A DNA stretch of 64,000 nucleotides from assembly GCA_028751875.1 (NCBI GenBank), contig CM054159.1, forward strand, positions 10,509,826 through 10,573,825, given 5' to 3'. Below are positions 51,947 through 64,000 of this stretch, piece after piece. Under the pieces are notes generated by a model, which saw nothing but the letters and a program-made list of their open reading frames with translations, ran no database searches and was not told the DNA's origin. Each line of letters begins with the position of its first letter. Within the stretch, counting starts at the first letter, position 1. Made by a program: the position numbers and the translations under genes. The stretch comes from Rapana venosa. Its lineage: Eukaryota > Mollusca > Gastropoda > Neogastropoda > Muricidae.

Positions 51947-53080
51947 TCACGCCGCAGCAACATCCGTGAGCAAAAGATAGACTGTTCCGGAAAGTTGACC
52001 TTGTCCTATGAGGAATGAACATGGACTTTTTATCGTCTGTGGAAAACAAGGTATGGATTTTGAACGTTGTGAGAGAGAAGACCGCAAGACTAGGAATGGA
52101 TGGATGATGTTCTGTGCAATCCGAGGACATGGATTTGAAAGAGAGGAGAGTTATGTGAACAAAAACAGTATTGAGTTGAATGGTATTCGTGTATGATTTT
52201 CTGTGTACATTCTAGTCACTCATGAGCTAGCGCACACGGGTGGGCCGTTACGTGTGTGGGGAAGGTTTACAGGATCACGCTTGCTTATGTGTATGAGCAG
52301 GCTGAAAAGTTTTGATTTTTGTAACTGCTGCCATCTTCATGCAGGATGTAGTGATAGTCACTTAGTCATTTGTGTGTAGGCACTTTTCTGCATGCTTTCA
52401 CGCATGCCTCCCAAAAGCACTGTAAAACGGATATAGTTTTTCATATTTATACACACACACACACACACAAACGCACACACACACACATATGCACACACAC
52501 ATTTCACACAGGGGACTACATTTATCTCCAATAAACCTCTAAGGAGTAAATTACATCACACCTATAAACTTTTAAAGAGGCAATTACATGTGCATATGCA
52601 CACTCATGATGATGGAAGCTCACACTCAGTACTCCTTTCTCACCACTTCCTTCTGTACAAAAGAAACATCAAATGCAACTGAAAACATGAAAATGTCAGG
52701 CTCTTAGAACAAATTATGACACCAGACCTTTTTTTCTTTCTACCCCTCTGTTTGGGTGCTGAAAGTTATGCGTGAGAAAGAGATTGATGGACAATTTTGG
52801 AGGACACGCACATGCATGCACACACGCGTGTACACACACTCTCCCCCCTCTCTCCCCCGCACCCCCCTTTCTCCCCCAGACTTTTCTGCACTTGGTGCTT
52901 AACAAGAAAAGCTTTGCCACATACCCTGCTCTTGACCCCCATGGAAAGAAGTTGACTGGTGAAGAAGTTGGTCGTGCAATACTCTGTGACTGTAGAAGAT
53001 AGATTACAGGAGGAGTGAGCAGAGTAGTCGTGTAACGTCTTTGGTTTTTAGAATCAGTGTGCAAAATGAAAATAAAAATG
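51947..53080 (+). promoter_or_regulatory. WDR37: WDR37 3' UTR with candidate poly(A) signals
   Basis: AATAAA hexamers occur at 52530-52535 and 53071-53076, and further ones at 54553 and near 58347. Which is used cannot be told from sequence. CA microsatellite lies at 52451-52500. Confidence 0.35.
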
Positions 53081-56000
53081 TCATGTGGAAGTAGTTTCAT
53101 CTTCCATACTGTGGACCATTTATTGTAAATCAGATTGTTGTAAATGCTTTTTTTTCTTTCTTTCTTTCAGCTGAGCTAAGTCTGCTTTGCTGAATGGAAG
53201 AATGTGCTGTGTGCTGCAAAAACAGTAGATTGGAAATGTACTGAAATGAGCAGGTTGTTGTGAGGTATGTAAAGAAATAGTGAGGAGATTGTTGTGTACT
53301 GTGGTGTGTGTTTTTTCAGGGTTGAGTCAGTCAATGAGTTAAAGGTTGAATGATGAAAGTATTCCTCAATCATCAGATGAAAATGAAAAAAAAAAAAAAT
53401 TTTGTATTGGTTTTAGTTTTTGTGAGAAGACTTTGTTGTCTTCTGGGGGGTTTTCTGTTTTGTTTTATTTTGGCTTCTTGTCTTTGTTTTATACTTTTTA
53501 TACCTTTGTACTTTTTGATAGCTGGACAATAGGAAAAGGGGTTTTGGTATCGTTTCTTTGTTTTATGTGCTTTTTTTTCTTTTGATTTTTTTTGTTGGAG
53601 GGGTTGACATGTGTCATTTCATTTGCTTTGTTTTTCAAGAAAGGAATTGAAACTTTTGAATTTTGTTAATACACATATTTAGTTTGATAGATTGGGGACT
53701 ACTCCTTTCCAAAATTCTCTCCAAAGATTCTCACACTAGTGTTAGACCCACTTACTTGCTTGGAACAGTATTAGTATGTTTAGAAATAAAGAATGAACTC
53801 ATTCTACCTTATTTCAACCAAGGTCCAAGATAGCACTATCTCATGCTTGTGTTTCGTGCTTCACAACCATATTCCATCAAATTTTAAAGACATGCAAATG
53901 TACTTCAAAATTGAGAGCATTCTGTGAAACCTTTATGGAAAGTTGAAATCAGTGTAAGGACAAGTTGTATGTTTCTGCAGATTTTGTTTTCCCCAGATGA
54001 TGTCAGAGGAATTAATTGACTTAAGACAGTCTGAACAAACTTTCTATTCACTGTTTTTCTTTTCTGGTTTTTTGTTGTTGTTGAAGGGATGGTTTCTGTT
54101 GTTGGATTTTTAAAATTTTATTTTTCTATTGTTTTTTGTTTGTACTTAACCTATCAATGACAGCTTATATAAATATATATTTATATTATATTACATTTTT
54201 TCATATTGTTGTTTAGATTTGAGGGCACAAAAATGGTTAATTTGTTAAATCCAGAGTGTCTTTTCAGTTTTCTGGTTGGATTTCAGCTCTACTAAAGAAC
54301 AGGCAGTTATCGCTAAGATTTCCAACCTGTTGCAGACTTTTGCTGATACTGTAATTCCCGTGCTGTGAATATGCACGTATGACTATCTGAAGTCTCACTC
54401 CACAGGTTAAAGATTTGGTGAGCCCGATTGATATCCAACGAGGTATAACTCGAGTATATCCTTTACCGACTCTGTACAGAGCAATTGTTTGGTTGATCTC
54501 TGAGAAATAACAGAAACAGGAATGTATTGTGTATTTCATGCCATGACTGGAAAATAAAGATTATGGTCCTGAAAGGTGGGACAGCACACTGTCACCGATA
54601 CGAATAATTGAGAGTAGCTGCAGCCTAAAAGTTTTGAGTACTCAAAAATCCAGATGCACATAGTGCTTTCTAGGTCGTAGTCTTTTATACTATGGGTTTT
54701 TTTTCCCTTCAATAATTTTTGTTGGTTGTCTTTCCATTTACATGGTAAGACTGGGTGAAACATTGGGAAAATGTATCGATTGCCTTTGATTTGTCTGGTA
54801 AATTTATTTTAAACTAGGTATGAACATTTGTGTAAATTTATTCCGATTTTAAACTTGGTATGAACATTCATGCAAATCTACTTTTCAGAAACTGTTGATT
54901 AAGATAGGATTTAAAGGCATGGCTCAGTTGCATTTCTTTTTGTGACCCCATAATGTCTTTGAAGTTTGTTTGTATCAGTGTGTGTAGAACTGGGGAAAGG
55001 AAAATAGAAATTTCATATTGATACAGCTGGACAGTATTGTGCATTTGTTTAATTTATTTGTTGTTATTATTCAGGATTAACAGTATTCGGTTCAGTTATA
55101 GTGGCATGTAGCCCAGCTGAATGCAGAGGTAATATTGCACGGTGTATGTTTAGTAAGATGATTTCCTCTGTTCTGTGATTACAATATCTTGCCAGCATAT
55201 ATACATATATATAAACACACACATACACACTTTATATGACGTGAATCATCAGATGTATAAATTGGTTAGTTATCAACGTGCAAGTGATTCCTCTTTAGTT
55301 GAATGGTATACATACATGTTCTTGTGTTGTTTTTTCCCCATGTATTGTATTTATCTTGTATCATTATCAAAATGCATCCATTTATACAAGGTATCAAGGA
55401 GAAAAATACTCAGATGAAGTTCGTTATTTGAGGACCATGATGTATTCTTTTATCTTTTACAAAGATTTTACAAGGTCTATGATTTTTGTTGTTGTTGTTT
55501 TGTCGAGTGTAACCTTTTGCTTTGATATTTGCCAAAGTTTTAATTGAAATTTTTGTTTGGGATGTGATGTACATATTTACTTGAATAAGCAGTATTTACT
55601 CATGCCATTTATAGTGGAGTTGACTGAACAGGAGTTTCAGAAGACACACAAAATCAACTAGGTAGGTAAAAGTATAGTGTTTTTTTTCTGAACCTTTACT
55701 ATGTGCAAAATAGGGACTGAAAGAGAGCAAAACAAGCAACAACAACAAAAAGCCACTTCAAATGGTATGTTTGAGTTTGGTGTGGTTCTTGGATTTTTCA
55801 ACATGAGCTATGTGATTTTTGTGATCTAAAAGTTATCTGTTTGTGTCCTTCACTAGGAAGGTTAATCATTCTGTGACAAGATCATAACAAAGGGTAGTAC
55901 TTTTTTTTCACCTATGGGCTCATCAGATTTGCAGATATGCTCTCCATTTCATGCAAGAAGTATTTCCCCATTAGGAATATGTAGCTCAGCTTGGGGATTA

Positions 56001-56585
56001 AAAAAATATATATATTGCTAGAAAAACGAACATGCATACCAAATGAAGCAGAGAACAGCTTTACTAATGTACTTTTGTTTTTGTTGTTGCTCAGGACAAA
56101 TACAGTTAGGACAGAAGAAAATCTGAAATATTGGGAAAATGTGAACTAGAACATTACAGATATGTAAATGTAATATTACAGAAACAAAATAAAGGGTTTG
56201 AAATTTTAAAAATGTAACTGAATGAAATAAGTTGCCACTTTTACACATGGAAGTTTTTTCCCCATTATGCAGTAATTGAGGAGGGGTGGAGTTTTTTTTT
56301 TATGTATGTGTATATATGTGTGTGTGTGTGTGTGACTTGGAAGGGAGATGGGTGGTTGTGGCAATAGGGACATGTGGAAAGGCAATAATCATATTTATAA
56401 TCTTGCCAAAGTTGGTTTTTGTGGAGGAAGTTGTTTCTGGGAAAATTGCCCAAAGGAAAAACAAGTATCTGTTCTACCCTGGCCATTCAGACAGGTTGCC
56501 ATACTATACTAAACTGATGACATACTCTCTGTTGTTATGTAAATGAATCACTCTGGTGGGAGTGCCAGGAGCTCTTTCACAATAA
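53081..56585. other. Downstream of WDR37, no gene recognised
   Basis: T-rich on the plus strand, with scattered AATAAA hexamers (54553). Could be extended 3' UTR. No SINE recognised. Confidence 0.4.
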
Positions 56586-56589
56586 AATA

Positions 56590-56710
56590 GCACCTCCACC
56601 TTCTGGGACTTTCTGTACTAGAAATCTGCCCTTTTCTATCACTCTGTTTCTGTCTTTTTTAGGTCTCGCTTTACTGCCTTCCCAGTCCATTCTCCTGCTT
56701 TTTTTTTTCA
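56590..56710 (-). repeat. Repeat R fragment
   Basis: CCTTTTCTATCACTCTGTTT, CTGTCTTTTTTAGG, CCCAGTCCATTCTCCTGC, the reverse of the GAGAGGGATAGAAAAGAGG side. Confidence 0.55.
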
Positions 56711-58550
56711 AGCATATCTTACCAATGTGTTTTTTTTCATACATGATAATTATGACATTTTGCCTGTATTGTTTTGTTTCTGGCAACCAGGTGGTGATAT
56801 TGTTCATACTGGGATGGGCACAGGATGTCCAATCTGGTGTTATTTTGCCTATATTTTCTGTGCATTCTTTTTGTACATTGAAGGGTTTATTATCGTTTTT
56901 TTATACTTTTGTTGTAACCAGGGTATGAAACAATCAAATGGAATAGCTGGCGTTCTAAGCATGGCCTGGTTTTATTGGCCCTAAGGAAGAGAATAGATAA
57001 GGTACTTTGTCATTTAATGGGCTTTTCTTTTTTTTCATGCTTTAAAATGAAGGGAGTAGATGGTGTTGATTTTTAACTTGTGAATCCCATTAGAGTGTCT
57101 GTAGTTGATATTAGATGACGGCCCTAATATGGCCTTTGTGGACAGCAGGGCTGTAAACGAGAAGAAATTAAATGTGAGCGAGTTGGGAAGTGGGTGGGAT
57201 GCTTCTCATTGTTTGGTACATATTGCTGATCTAGGAGTCAGATATTTTACCTGGGAAATAAAGCAGCCGTTATACCTCTGCATGAGCTTCACCTCATTTT
57301 TTTCTTTGCTGAATTATTTTCAAGCCTTTTACTAACTGCTCAGACACATTTTGTTACCTTTCACATAATGTCAATTTACTTTTCAGTGTATTTACAGTTT
57401 GCATGCCAAAGACACACAAAAATTCAGTTTTTTTGTCCAAGGTGTTCTTGGGAATTACACCAAAGAACTGCAATACATCTTAGCTTCGGTTTTATATCAG
57501 CAATGTTTACACATGGTATTTTCTGCTTGGTATATTTTTGTTTCTTTTTTTTTAAAGCTCTTTCTTGTCATGAATACAGTGTTTCATGTAATCATCCAAA
57601 CAATATAAGATGAGCAGAAGCGATAGGTGAAGTGTTTGGGTATGTCCAGACTAAGCACAAACTTTTTTTTCCCCATTTTCATACCACTTTGTCATCCACT
57701 AAAGAAAACGTGCATGGTCATCCACATTTAGTGTAGACCATCAACAGAGTGTAGTGTGAACATACTCTCATGTTTCTGGATATTCCATTCTGTGCTGGAA
57801 CACCTTTAACCTTTTTTTTTTTTTAACTTCAGTATGCTTTTTGTGTCTTGTTTACCGATACCCTCACATATTCAGGTTTGGTTTGAACAGTTCATGCCCA
57901 TTTGATTATGACCAGGCTGGCATGAAGCTGTTCCGTGCCAAAAGCAAAGCCGTCAACTGATGCTGCCAGGGTTCTTTCACTCTGAACAGTTCATTCACTT
58001 CTCTCAGCAGTAAGTAGGATATAAGTGAGGCTTTCGTCTTCCACTTTTTCTCTTCCCTAAACCTTTCAGAATGTGACATCTTCCACACGTAACGTTTGAT
58101 TGTAACTAGTAGTGAAACTTGCGTGGATTTTTTACTTTTAACCTTTGATTGCAACTAGAACTATTTCTGTGTACATTACGCAAGTTTTAACATGTTTGTG
58201 AAGTTTGGTTGAGAACACGATTCTGTAAATATGGCAGATGGTGTCAGTTTCTTTGCATTGTTGATATGTACCATTCCACCCTGTAGTTTTGAAATGATGC
58301 CCCAAAATTCCAAGTTGTTATTGTGTTCATGTTGTCATTCAGTCTTAAATAAAAACTTTTTTTTTTTTTACCAGGCCATGGTTTTATTGGGTTTTGTTTT
58401 TTTTAAACTGCTGAATGTGCGTGCATAAAAAAATCATTTGGTTAAAAGATAAGACTTGTGGGGGGTTTGCCGTTGACAAGATCAGAAAAAGTGATAATTC
58501 TGTTAGAAAAGTCTAATATTTCTGAATTTTCAATTAACAAAAGTGACAGC
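56711..58550. other. Intergenic, nothing recognised
   Basis: AT-rich, T-biased sequence without a recognisable exon, RNA gene or repeat. Confidence 0.4.
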
Positions 58551-58559
58551 TATGGTCTT

Positions 58560-58680
58560 AGCAGTAGATTAGCATCTCAGCGCTGTGCAGCTCAGGTTGA
58601 TTTTCCCATCAAACTGGGAAGAAAGGGCAAGGCTGGGAATAGAACCCAGAACCTTCCAGTTTATTTGTTAGGCAGCTGAA
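58560..58680 (-). repeat. tRNA-like head B SINE fragment
   Basis: Reverse of the 47903 head: TTTGATGGG-type linker in reverse, GGGAAGAAAGGGCAAGGCTG, GGAATAGAACCCAGAACCTT. Confidence 0.6.
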
Positions 58681-58684
58681 GGTC

Positions 58685-58770
58685 TAAACCCTGAAGATGC
58701 TGGCTCCTAGATATGCCAAGGTCTCACTCCTCAAAGACTGCAGAGGTTATAGGACACCTTTACTTTTTGG
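58685..58770 (+). repeat. SINE-1 3' end fragment
   Basis: GATGCTGGCTCCTAGA, CCAAGGTCTCA, GAGGTTATAGGACACCTTTA, joined to the head-B fragment before it. Confidence 0.6.
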
Positions 58771-61700
58771 AGCAAGAGGGTTTGTAAGTGAATCTTCCTT
58801 TATAATCTCATGAAACTTGTTCTTGGAGGAAAAGGACTAGAACCGTAAAAGTAATAGCAGAGGCATATATTTCCATGAAGGCCAATCTGCTCAAAGAATT
58901 TCTGATGCATATTCTGTTAAGAAAATGATGCAAGAAGTGCTGGGAGGATCACCACTCGCAAATTTTTACGATGCACTCTGTACTCAAGTTTCATCACAGC
59001 TGTTAACGACACACAGCAACTGCCATCAACCCAGTGCCACACACACACAGACAAGAATGACAAAGACACAACTTTTATTCTAAAATGAACATTCACAGAA
59101 TGAAGATATGGCGAAATTAAAGACATTATTATGACACACACATGGTATGGACCCACAGACAATGAAGATGTTATTTCTACAAAATGGTGCCAATACATAC
59201 TGTCCAAAGATGGATACAAACAGGTACTAAAAGCTGCGATAAGCTGCCAACTCAAGGAGCCAACAATGATCATTTACTTTGGAAAGAAAGGTTGCACAAA
59301 ACCTATCGATCTTTTTTTCATCACTGGTTGCACCATTCCAATTGGTCAACTTTCACCACTATCTCCCATCAAATAAAACTTCCTCTGAAACCTGGAGCCT
59401 TTTCTTTTCTTTTTTTCACACAAATGAAGGTAAATGAAAGGAGGGGTGAAAAATATTCAAAAGATAAAATGATCACCACATTTTATAAGCTTAACACCAT
59501 TCTCTCACCTCAAACTGCCTCCTAAATATGTCACTTTATTTACAAGAGATGAATTGGGGTGTGTTTTCAGAATGATCCGAGTTAACACAAAAGAAGTAAG
59601 TTAAAAGATAAGAGGATTTTTCGTCTCAGAAAGTTTTCCCTGGAAAGAAAAAAACCCAACTCAACCATTCCTTCAATATCCCTGCAGCCTACATTATTTC
59701 ATTTAATATCAACAAAGGTTTACCAAGCCCCAATGTAGAGTGTAATACTAGCAGTTCAAACAAAATTGCAATTCATACTTTTTTGCTCAGTTGTAGCCGT
59801 AAGAAGGCATATGCAGATAGAAGTCAGACTTTGAGAACATGTGTTATTTTACATATCCATGTTTGCTCCATGTGGACTGGCTTGGGCAAAGTATGGACAT
59901 AACCGAGTTTTATCGTTCATCAGTCTACAAGCTCTTCCCTCAAGCTCAGGTATCTTACCGCTGATAATCCTGAATGGGGCAGGATCAGTTAATGTTAGAC
60001 TATGACATGCTCATTTTTTAGTGCTATAAATGCCAGATATATTCCCCTAAATCACAAAAACAAAATCAAAACAAGTTAAGTAGTCAATCAGTTTATACAT
60101 ATAGACTTTACATATGGACAAAAAATAAGTTTTAAAAAAAATAGGGAATGGGGTTTAATGTTGCACCAACTGACCTAATGACTGTCGAGATGGGCAACGA
60201 GATAACGAGCTTGAAAAAAACAACAACACACACCCTGAAAGCGAACAAGGCCAACAAACTTTAAAGGTATGTGATATACACACATTGTCAAAGTAAAAGC
60301 ATTTGTGAAACAAACATGGATGGTGAGAAATGTTGGTTAAGACGAGTGAGAAATGGTGACGAGTCCACGATAGAATTTGTTAAAAATGAATAAAAACTGT
60401 TCTATAGCAGAACTAAAAAAAACAAACTATAATGGACAAGAATAATGCTCCTGACTAAAGAAAACAAACACACACACACAAAAGAAAAACTATACAACTG
60501 CTGAATTCCTGTCAGTTCAAGGAAAGGAAACAAAGTCTGCAGCAGTTCCAATCACAAGCTACCACCTCAGCAATCTTTTCCACAGTTTGGATCAATCTTA
60601 AGGGTAGACACGGATCTAAAAGTGGCCAAAATCATGGGATTGTTTTTTAGTATTAAAAAAATTGCTAAATCCAAATATATATGGAGATTTCCCTTTGTAA
60701 ATTTAAAATCTAGGTTGTAGAGTAGGTTTCTTGTGCTCGTTATAAAAAAATAAAAAAGTTTACAAATCTGAAACATTTCATTTTGGTGACCATTTTGGAT
60801 TGTTTCCTTTGCAAAGTGTGTAAAACAGTTATTTATGGATTTTTACGCTTTACAAGTGACACTCTTTCAATATACGGTACCACTTCTAACATGAGCACGT
60901 GAACAAAATTTAATCAGTTTCGACACCCATGGCCCACCATAACTAAACAAAATTACCTTAAGCATTGTTTGTCTTGCTTTTCATGGTTTACAAAGTACTG
61001 ATACTCTGCATCTTTTTCCCCCCCCATACCTCTTTTTCTTCCCAAGACCTCCATGAGGGCAAGAAGAGACAGAATCAAAAACGATGACCACCACCATTCT
61101 GCCATATATGATTTAGCCCACTGCTCTTGCAATCAGGCTTCAGAAGTGGCTAATAAAAGCACAAAGTGACCCGTCACTGCTATGTAAATAATTTTCTCAT
61201 TGTACTTACAAACTCTACTGCAGACAACCACTCGTGCTCTTTAATTTAAAAAAAGCCCAGACATCTTCAATTGTTAGGGTTACATGGAAGGAGACCCACT
61301 GATGTACAACGATCACTGAAAAACCAAGAGCATGTATCGCTGTGACTAACACTGTCCACTTCTGGATATACTACCCAACCGAACTGACCAGGAGCAAGGG
61401 TACAGTTTGTTCATTACCATTCTGACTCTGTAACAGAGCTTATAGATAGGTTCGCCACAGGAACAGCCACTAACCACAATGCTACAATCAACATCCCGAT
61501 GGTTGGTTACTTTCAGGAATGGGCCTGTTGGCTCTCCACTACCTTTGGCATCTTTGGGGAATACCTGCTACCAGAACCTTAATGTGCGTCATGATGCCCA
61601 CCTTGCGTATCCAAAGAGAGCAACTATACCTTTCACCAACAGCGAACCAAGTTATAACCATAATTTGTAGTTCCAAACTAGTGAATGCCTCACAAGGCCT

Positions 61701-64000
61701 AGTAGCAACTAAAGTTTGCTCCGACTGGGTAAGAGAGAAATAATAATAGCTTTGCTAACATCACAACAGGTCATTCCAAAATGTTCGCTTTCCCCCGATG
61801 ACCAACACGTACTTACTTCCTGCCACAGTCATTACTGGTGTGACTATTCATTTCGACATAAAAATCATAGGCCAGCAATCCAAGGATGAAGATATAACAA
61901 GGTGTGCTTTATGTACAGACATTGGGGAACAAGTCAAAACTAAAAACAGGACAAAAATGATAAAAAACAGCTAAACACCATCCAGTTTCTTTTATTTTTT
62001 CCTCTTGATTTCAATACAAAGAACAGGACCACTTTTGAACCAACAGCTACAACAGAAAACACCATGCACAATAATGCAGATAGGGTTCTTTAGAGGGTAC
62101 CCAGACATTTTCTTATATTAAAAAAAACCCAACGATACACATAAACATGGTTTCTGCTCAAGCAAAACGAGTAGAGATGATTCACATATATAGTGGGGTT
62201 GACAAGAGTCAAATGATAGAGTCAACACACTATTTTCAAACAACAGCCCACAGCAGTTCAGCTGCTTCAAAAGTGATGGGTAATGTGAACATTCACAAAA
62301 AAGATGTATTATCATCCGTATCAACATCAATTGCAGCCAGTTTCCCCTATTCTCTGAGCTGTGCTGTGTCTGTAAACTAACATATTAAAGGTCCAAAATA
62401 TAGTTTCCTTTTTAAAAATCCAATTCTACTTAACACATTTCACGCCCAATCCATTTTTTTCATTACATCTTTTAACAGGAAAAAGAATAAGGATTCTTTC
62501 GTGACCTGAGCACCTTTTCATGGGCTATGTTTATAAAAAAAAAAAAAATGATGAGTCCGAGCTGGAACAACCTGTATCAATGCTGAAATCAACTTGTGTG
62601 GTACCTGAACAATTCAGTCAGATTGCAAGCACCTACCACACTAGCTGAGAAAGAGGGAAGGGAGCGTTTGTTTATGTTTAAGAGAGGATTTAATATCAGA
62701 GCAGTCAGCATAATTTTCAATCTCAAACTTCATTATCTGATATGATGGCATGCTTTACAACCCCCCCCCCCCCCCCCCCTTCCTTCCTACCCGTAACTCG
62801 CCATTCTTATTCATCATCCTAAAGTGTGTTCATTTAAAATAATTGCTTTTTAGCGTGTAGACATACGCCAACAGATCTGTTTTTAACTAAATATCTGGAA
62901 AGCATATCATGACCTTCCAACTTAAAGAACCATCAAGACATCAAACACAAACACAGTTAATGACAGGAGTGCTTTGACGGGGGGAAAAAAATACTGAAGA
63001 ACATTTGAATTTGGTCAATGAAAAATATTTTCTATTTCTATGGGGAAGGTAGATGATTACTTTAAGATGAGAAGATGTACATGGAGAAGTAAGTCGAGAG
63101 ACAGATTCATGGTTACAAATGGCAGACACACATAACGATGATCTGTGAATCCTTACGAACAAAGTTGTGCTCCACTGCAACACAAGATAACCACTGTGTA
63201 CCAGTCTCTTCTCACTCGGTAGCAGCCTCTGCTCTGCTGACATCAGCCATGCACAGTTCACTGATCTGTTGCACTTCTTGGCTGTGAAGACTTCTGCCAC
63301 AAGCTGCCATTTGATTTCGGAACATAAAGTCTCCTTTCCTGGGGCAAGGGTAGAGAAGATCATGATTTTATGCATTTGTGTTGAGAGAAAAAAAAATCCA
63401 AACTTTGTTTCTTCTGTTGGGACTCTAATTACTTAAGATGTTCTTTTACAACTGAAAGTGTTCATGTTAAATCTGGCTGGCAGCACTTTTCCTATTCAGA
63501 TGTGGACAAATGACTAAGATTGTACACAGAGAATTTTTGTTTCTGAGAACAGGTTCATGCTGTAGTTGGTGCCTACATGGGAGAGGGGAAAGAAGACTTA
63601 CCATCACATGCATGTTCTATCAAGAAATCCCAATTCTCACATACCATTTTTACACAACATAATTCGGACAAATTACTACACTGACACTAGTGACAGGTTC
63701 AGGTTTGACCCAACTCGCTCAATATTATAGCATGATCATGGTATCGCTTAATTAACTGTCACAACAGAGCTTGCAGGATATTTTGTGTGTGTGCGTGTTT
63801 GTACAAATGTGTTAAAATGAGCATTTCTTTTTTCTTTTTTGGTCACCAGAGTCCCACTTCGATGAGCTCACATGAACTGCTGAGCTGGTTGAAAAGCTAG
63901 TACACTCGGTAGAAGCCAGGTCTGCTGTCAGTTCTACACTTTCAACAGTATCGTGCAGCGAGCATGAAACAGTTCTTGAACTCCACAATGTATTGTTTGC
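58771..64000. other. Repeat-poor 5.2 kb without supported gene
   Basis: No SINE, LINE or TTAA element is recognised over more than 5 kb, unlike the rest of the window; only a poly-C of 19 at 62761-62779. No convincing exon on either strand. A long 3' UTR of a convergent minus-strand gene is possible (reverse AATAAAG at about 59531-59537) but unproven. Confidence 0.35.

Noticed and set aside
62941..63375. 144-codon minus-strand frame as an exon
   Set aside because: No recognisable domain, ordinary AT-rich composition, no supporting splice context.

Overview
The window is animal nuclear DNA and most likely comes from a gastropod mollusc. It has two spliced protein genes with GT-AG introns, dense tRNA-derived SINEs, RTE-like LINE pieces, several families of TTAA-flanked (piggyBac-like) elements, long CA/GA microsatellites and a 61-bp satellite. 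The gastropod guess rests on the style of the repeats, especially the SINE core that reads GGATGAGAC...GAGGTCC...GTGTGC. No sequence was searched against a database.

Left half, minus strand (about 31.1 kb down to the left edge): a homologue of the SKICH/coiled-coil autophagy receptors, best matched to TAX1BP1. I can follow 13 coding exons in frame (about 919 residues). They run from ATG at 28748, through a SKICH domain (residues about 8-115), a CLIR-like patch and a long coiled coil, to a glutamate-rich block and a GNPY motif. The expected C-terminal zinc fingers are not visible and probably lie beyond position 1. A 5'-UTR exon ending at 30939 and a CRE plus E-box pair at 31140-31188 suggest the promoter.

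Right half, plus strand (34874-51946): WDR37, complete, 11 coding exons, 497 residues, seven WD-like blades. The two genes are divergent (head to head), about 3-4 kb apart, so the 31-35 kb interval may hold both promoters.

Accessory DNA fills the introns. (1) TTAA elements: two near-identical 1113-bp copies (1860, 18538), the second nested inside an unrelated 2.2-kb element (17550); a 1.46-kb element (36083) inserted into a SINE; a 3.6-kb element (24939) carrying non-transposase coding remnants; and two small MITE candidates. Two of the families share a pair of left-end palindromes exactly 44 bp apart although their sequences differ. (2) At least five SINE groups, one with a tRNA-like front fused to a 5S-rRNA-like segment, others sharing cores but swapping heads and tails. 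(3) LINE 3' ends, one with an uninterrupted reverse transcriptase reading frame. (4) A 2.68-kb, about 44-copy satellite array in a WDR37 intron. (5) Many poly-G/poly-C and dinucleotide runs. The last 12 kb (52-64 kb) hold no gene I can support and are comparatively poor in repeats.
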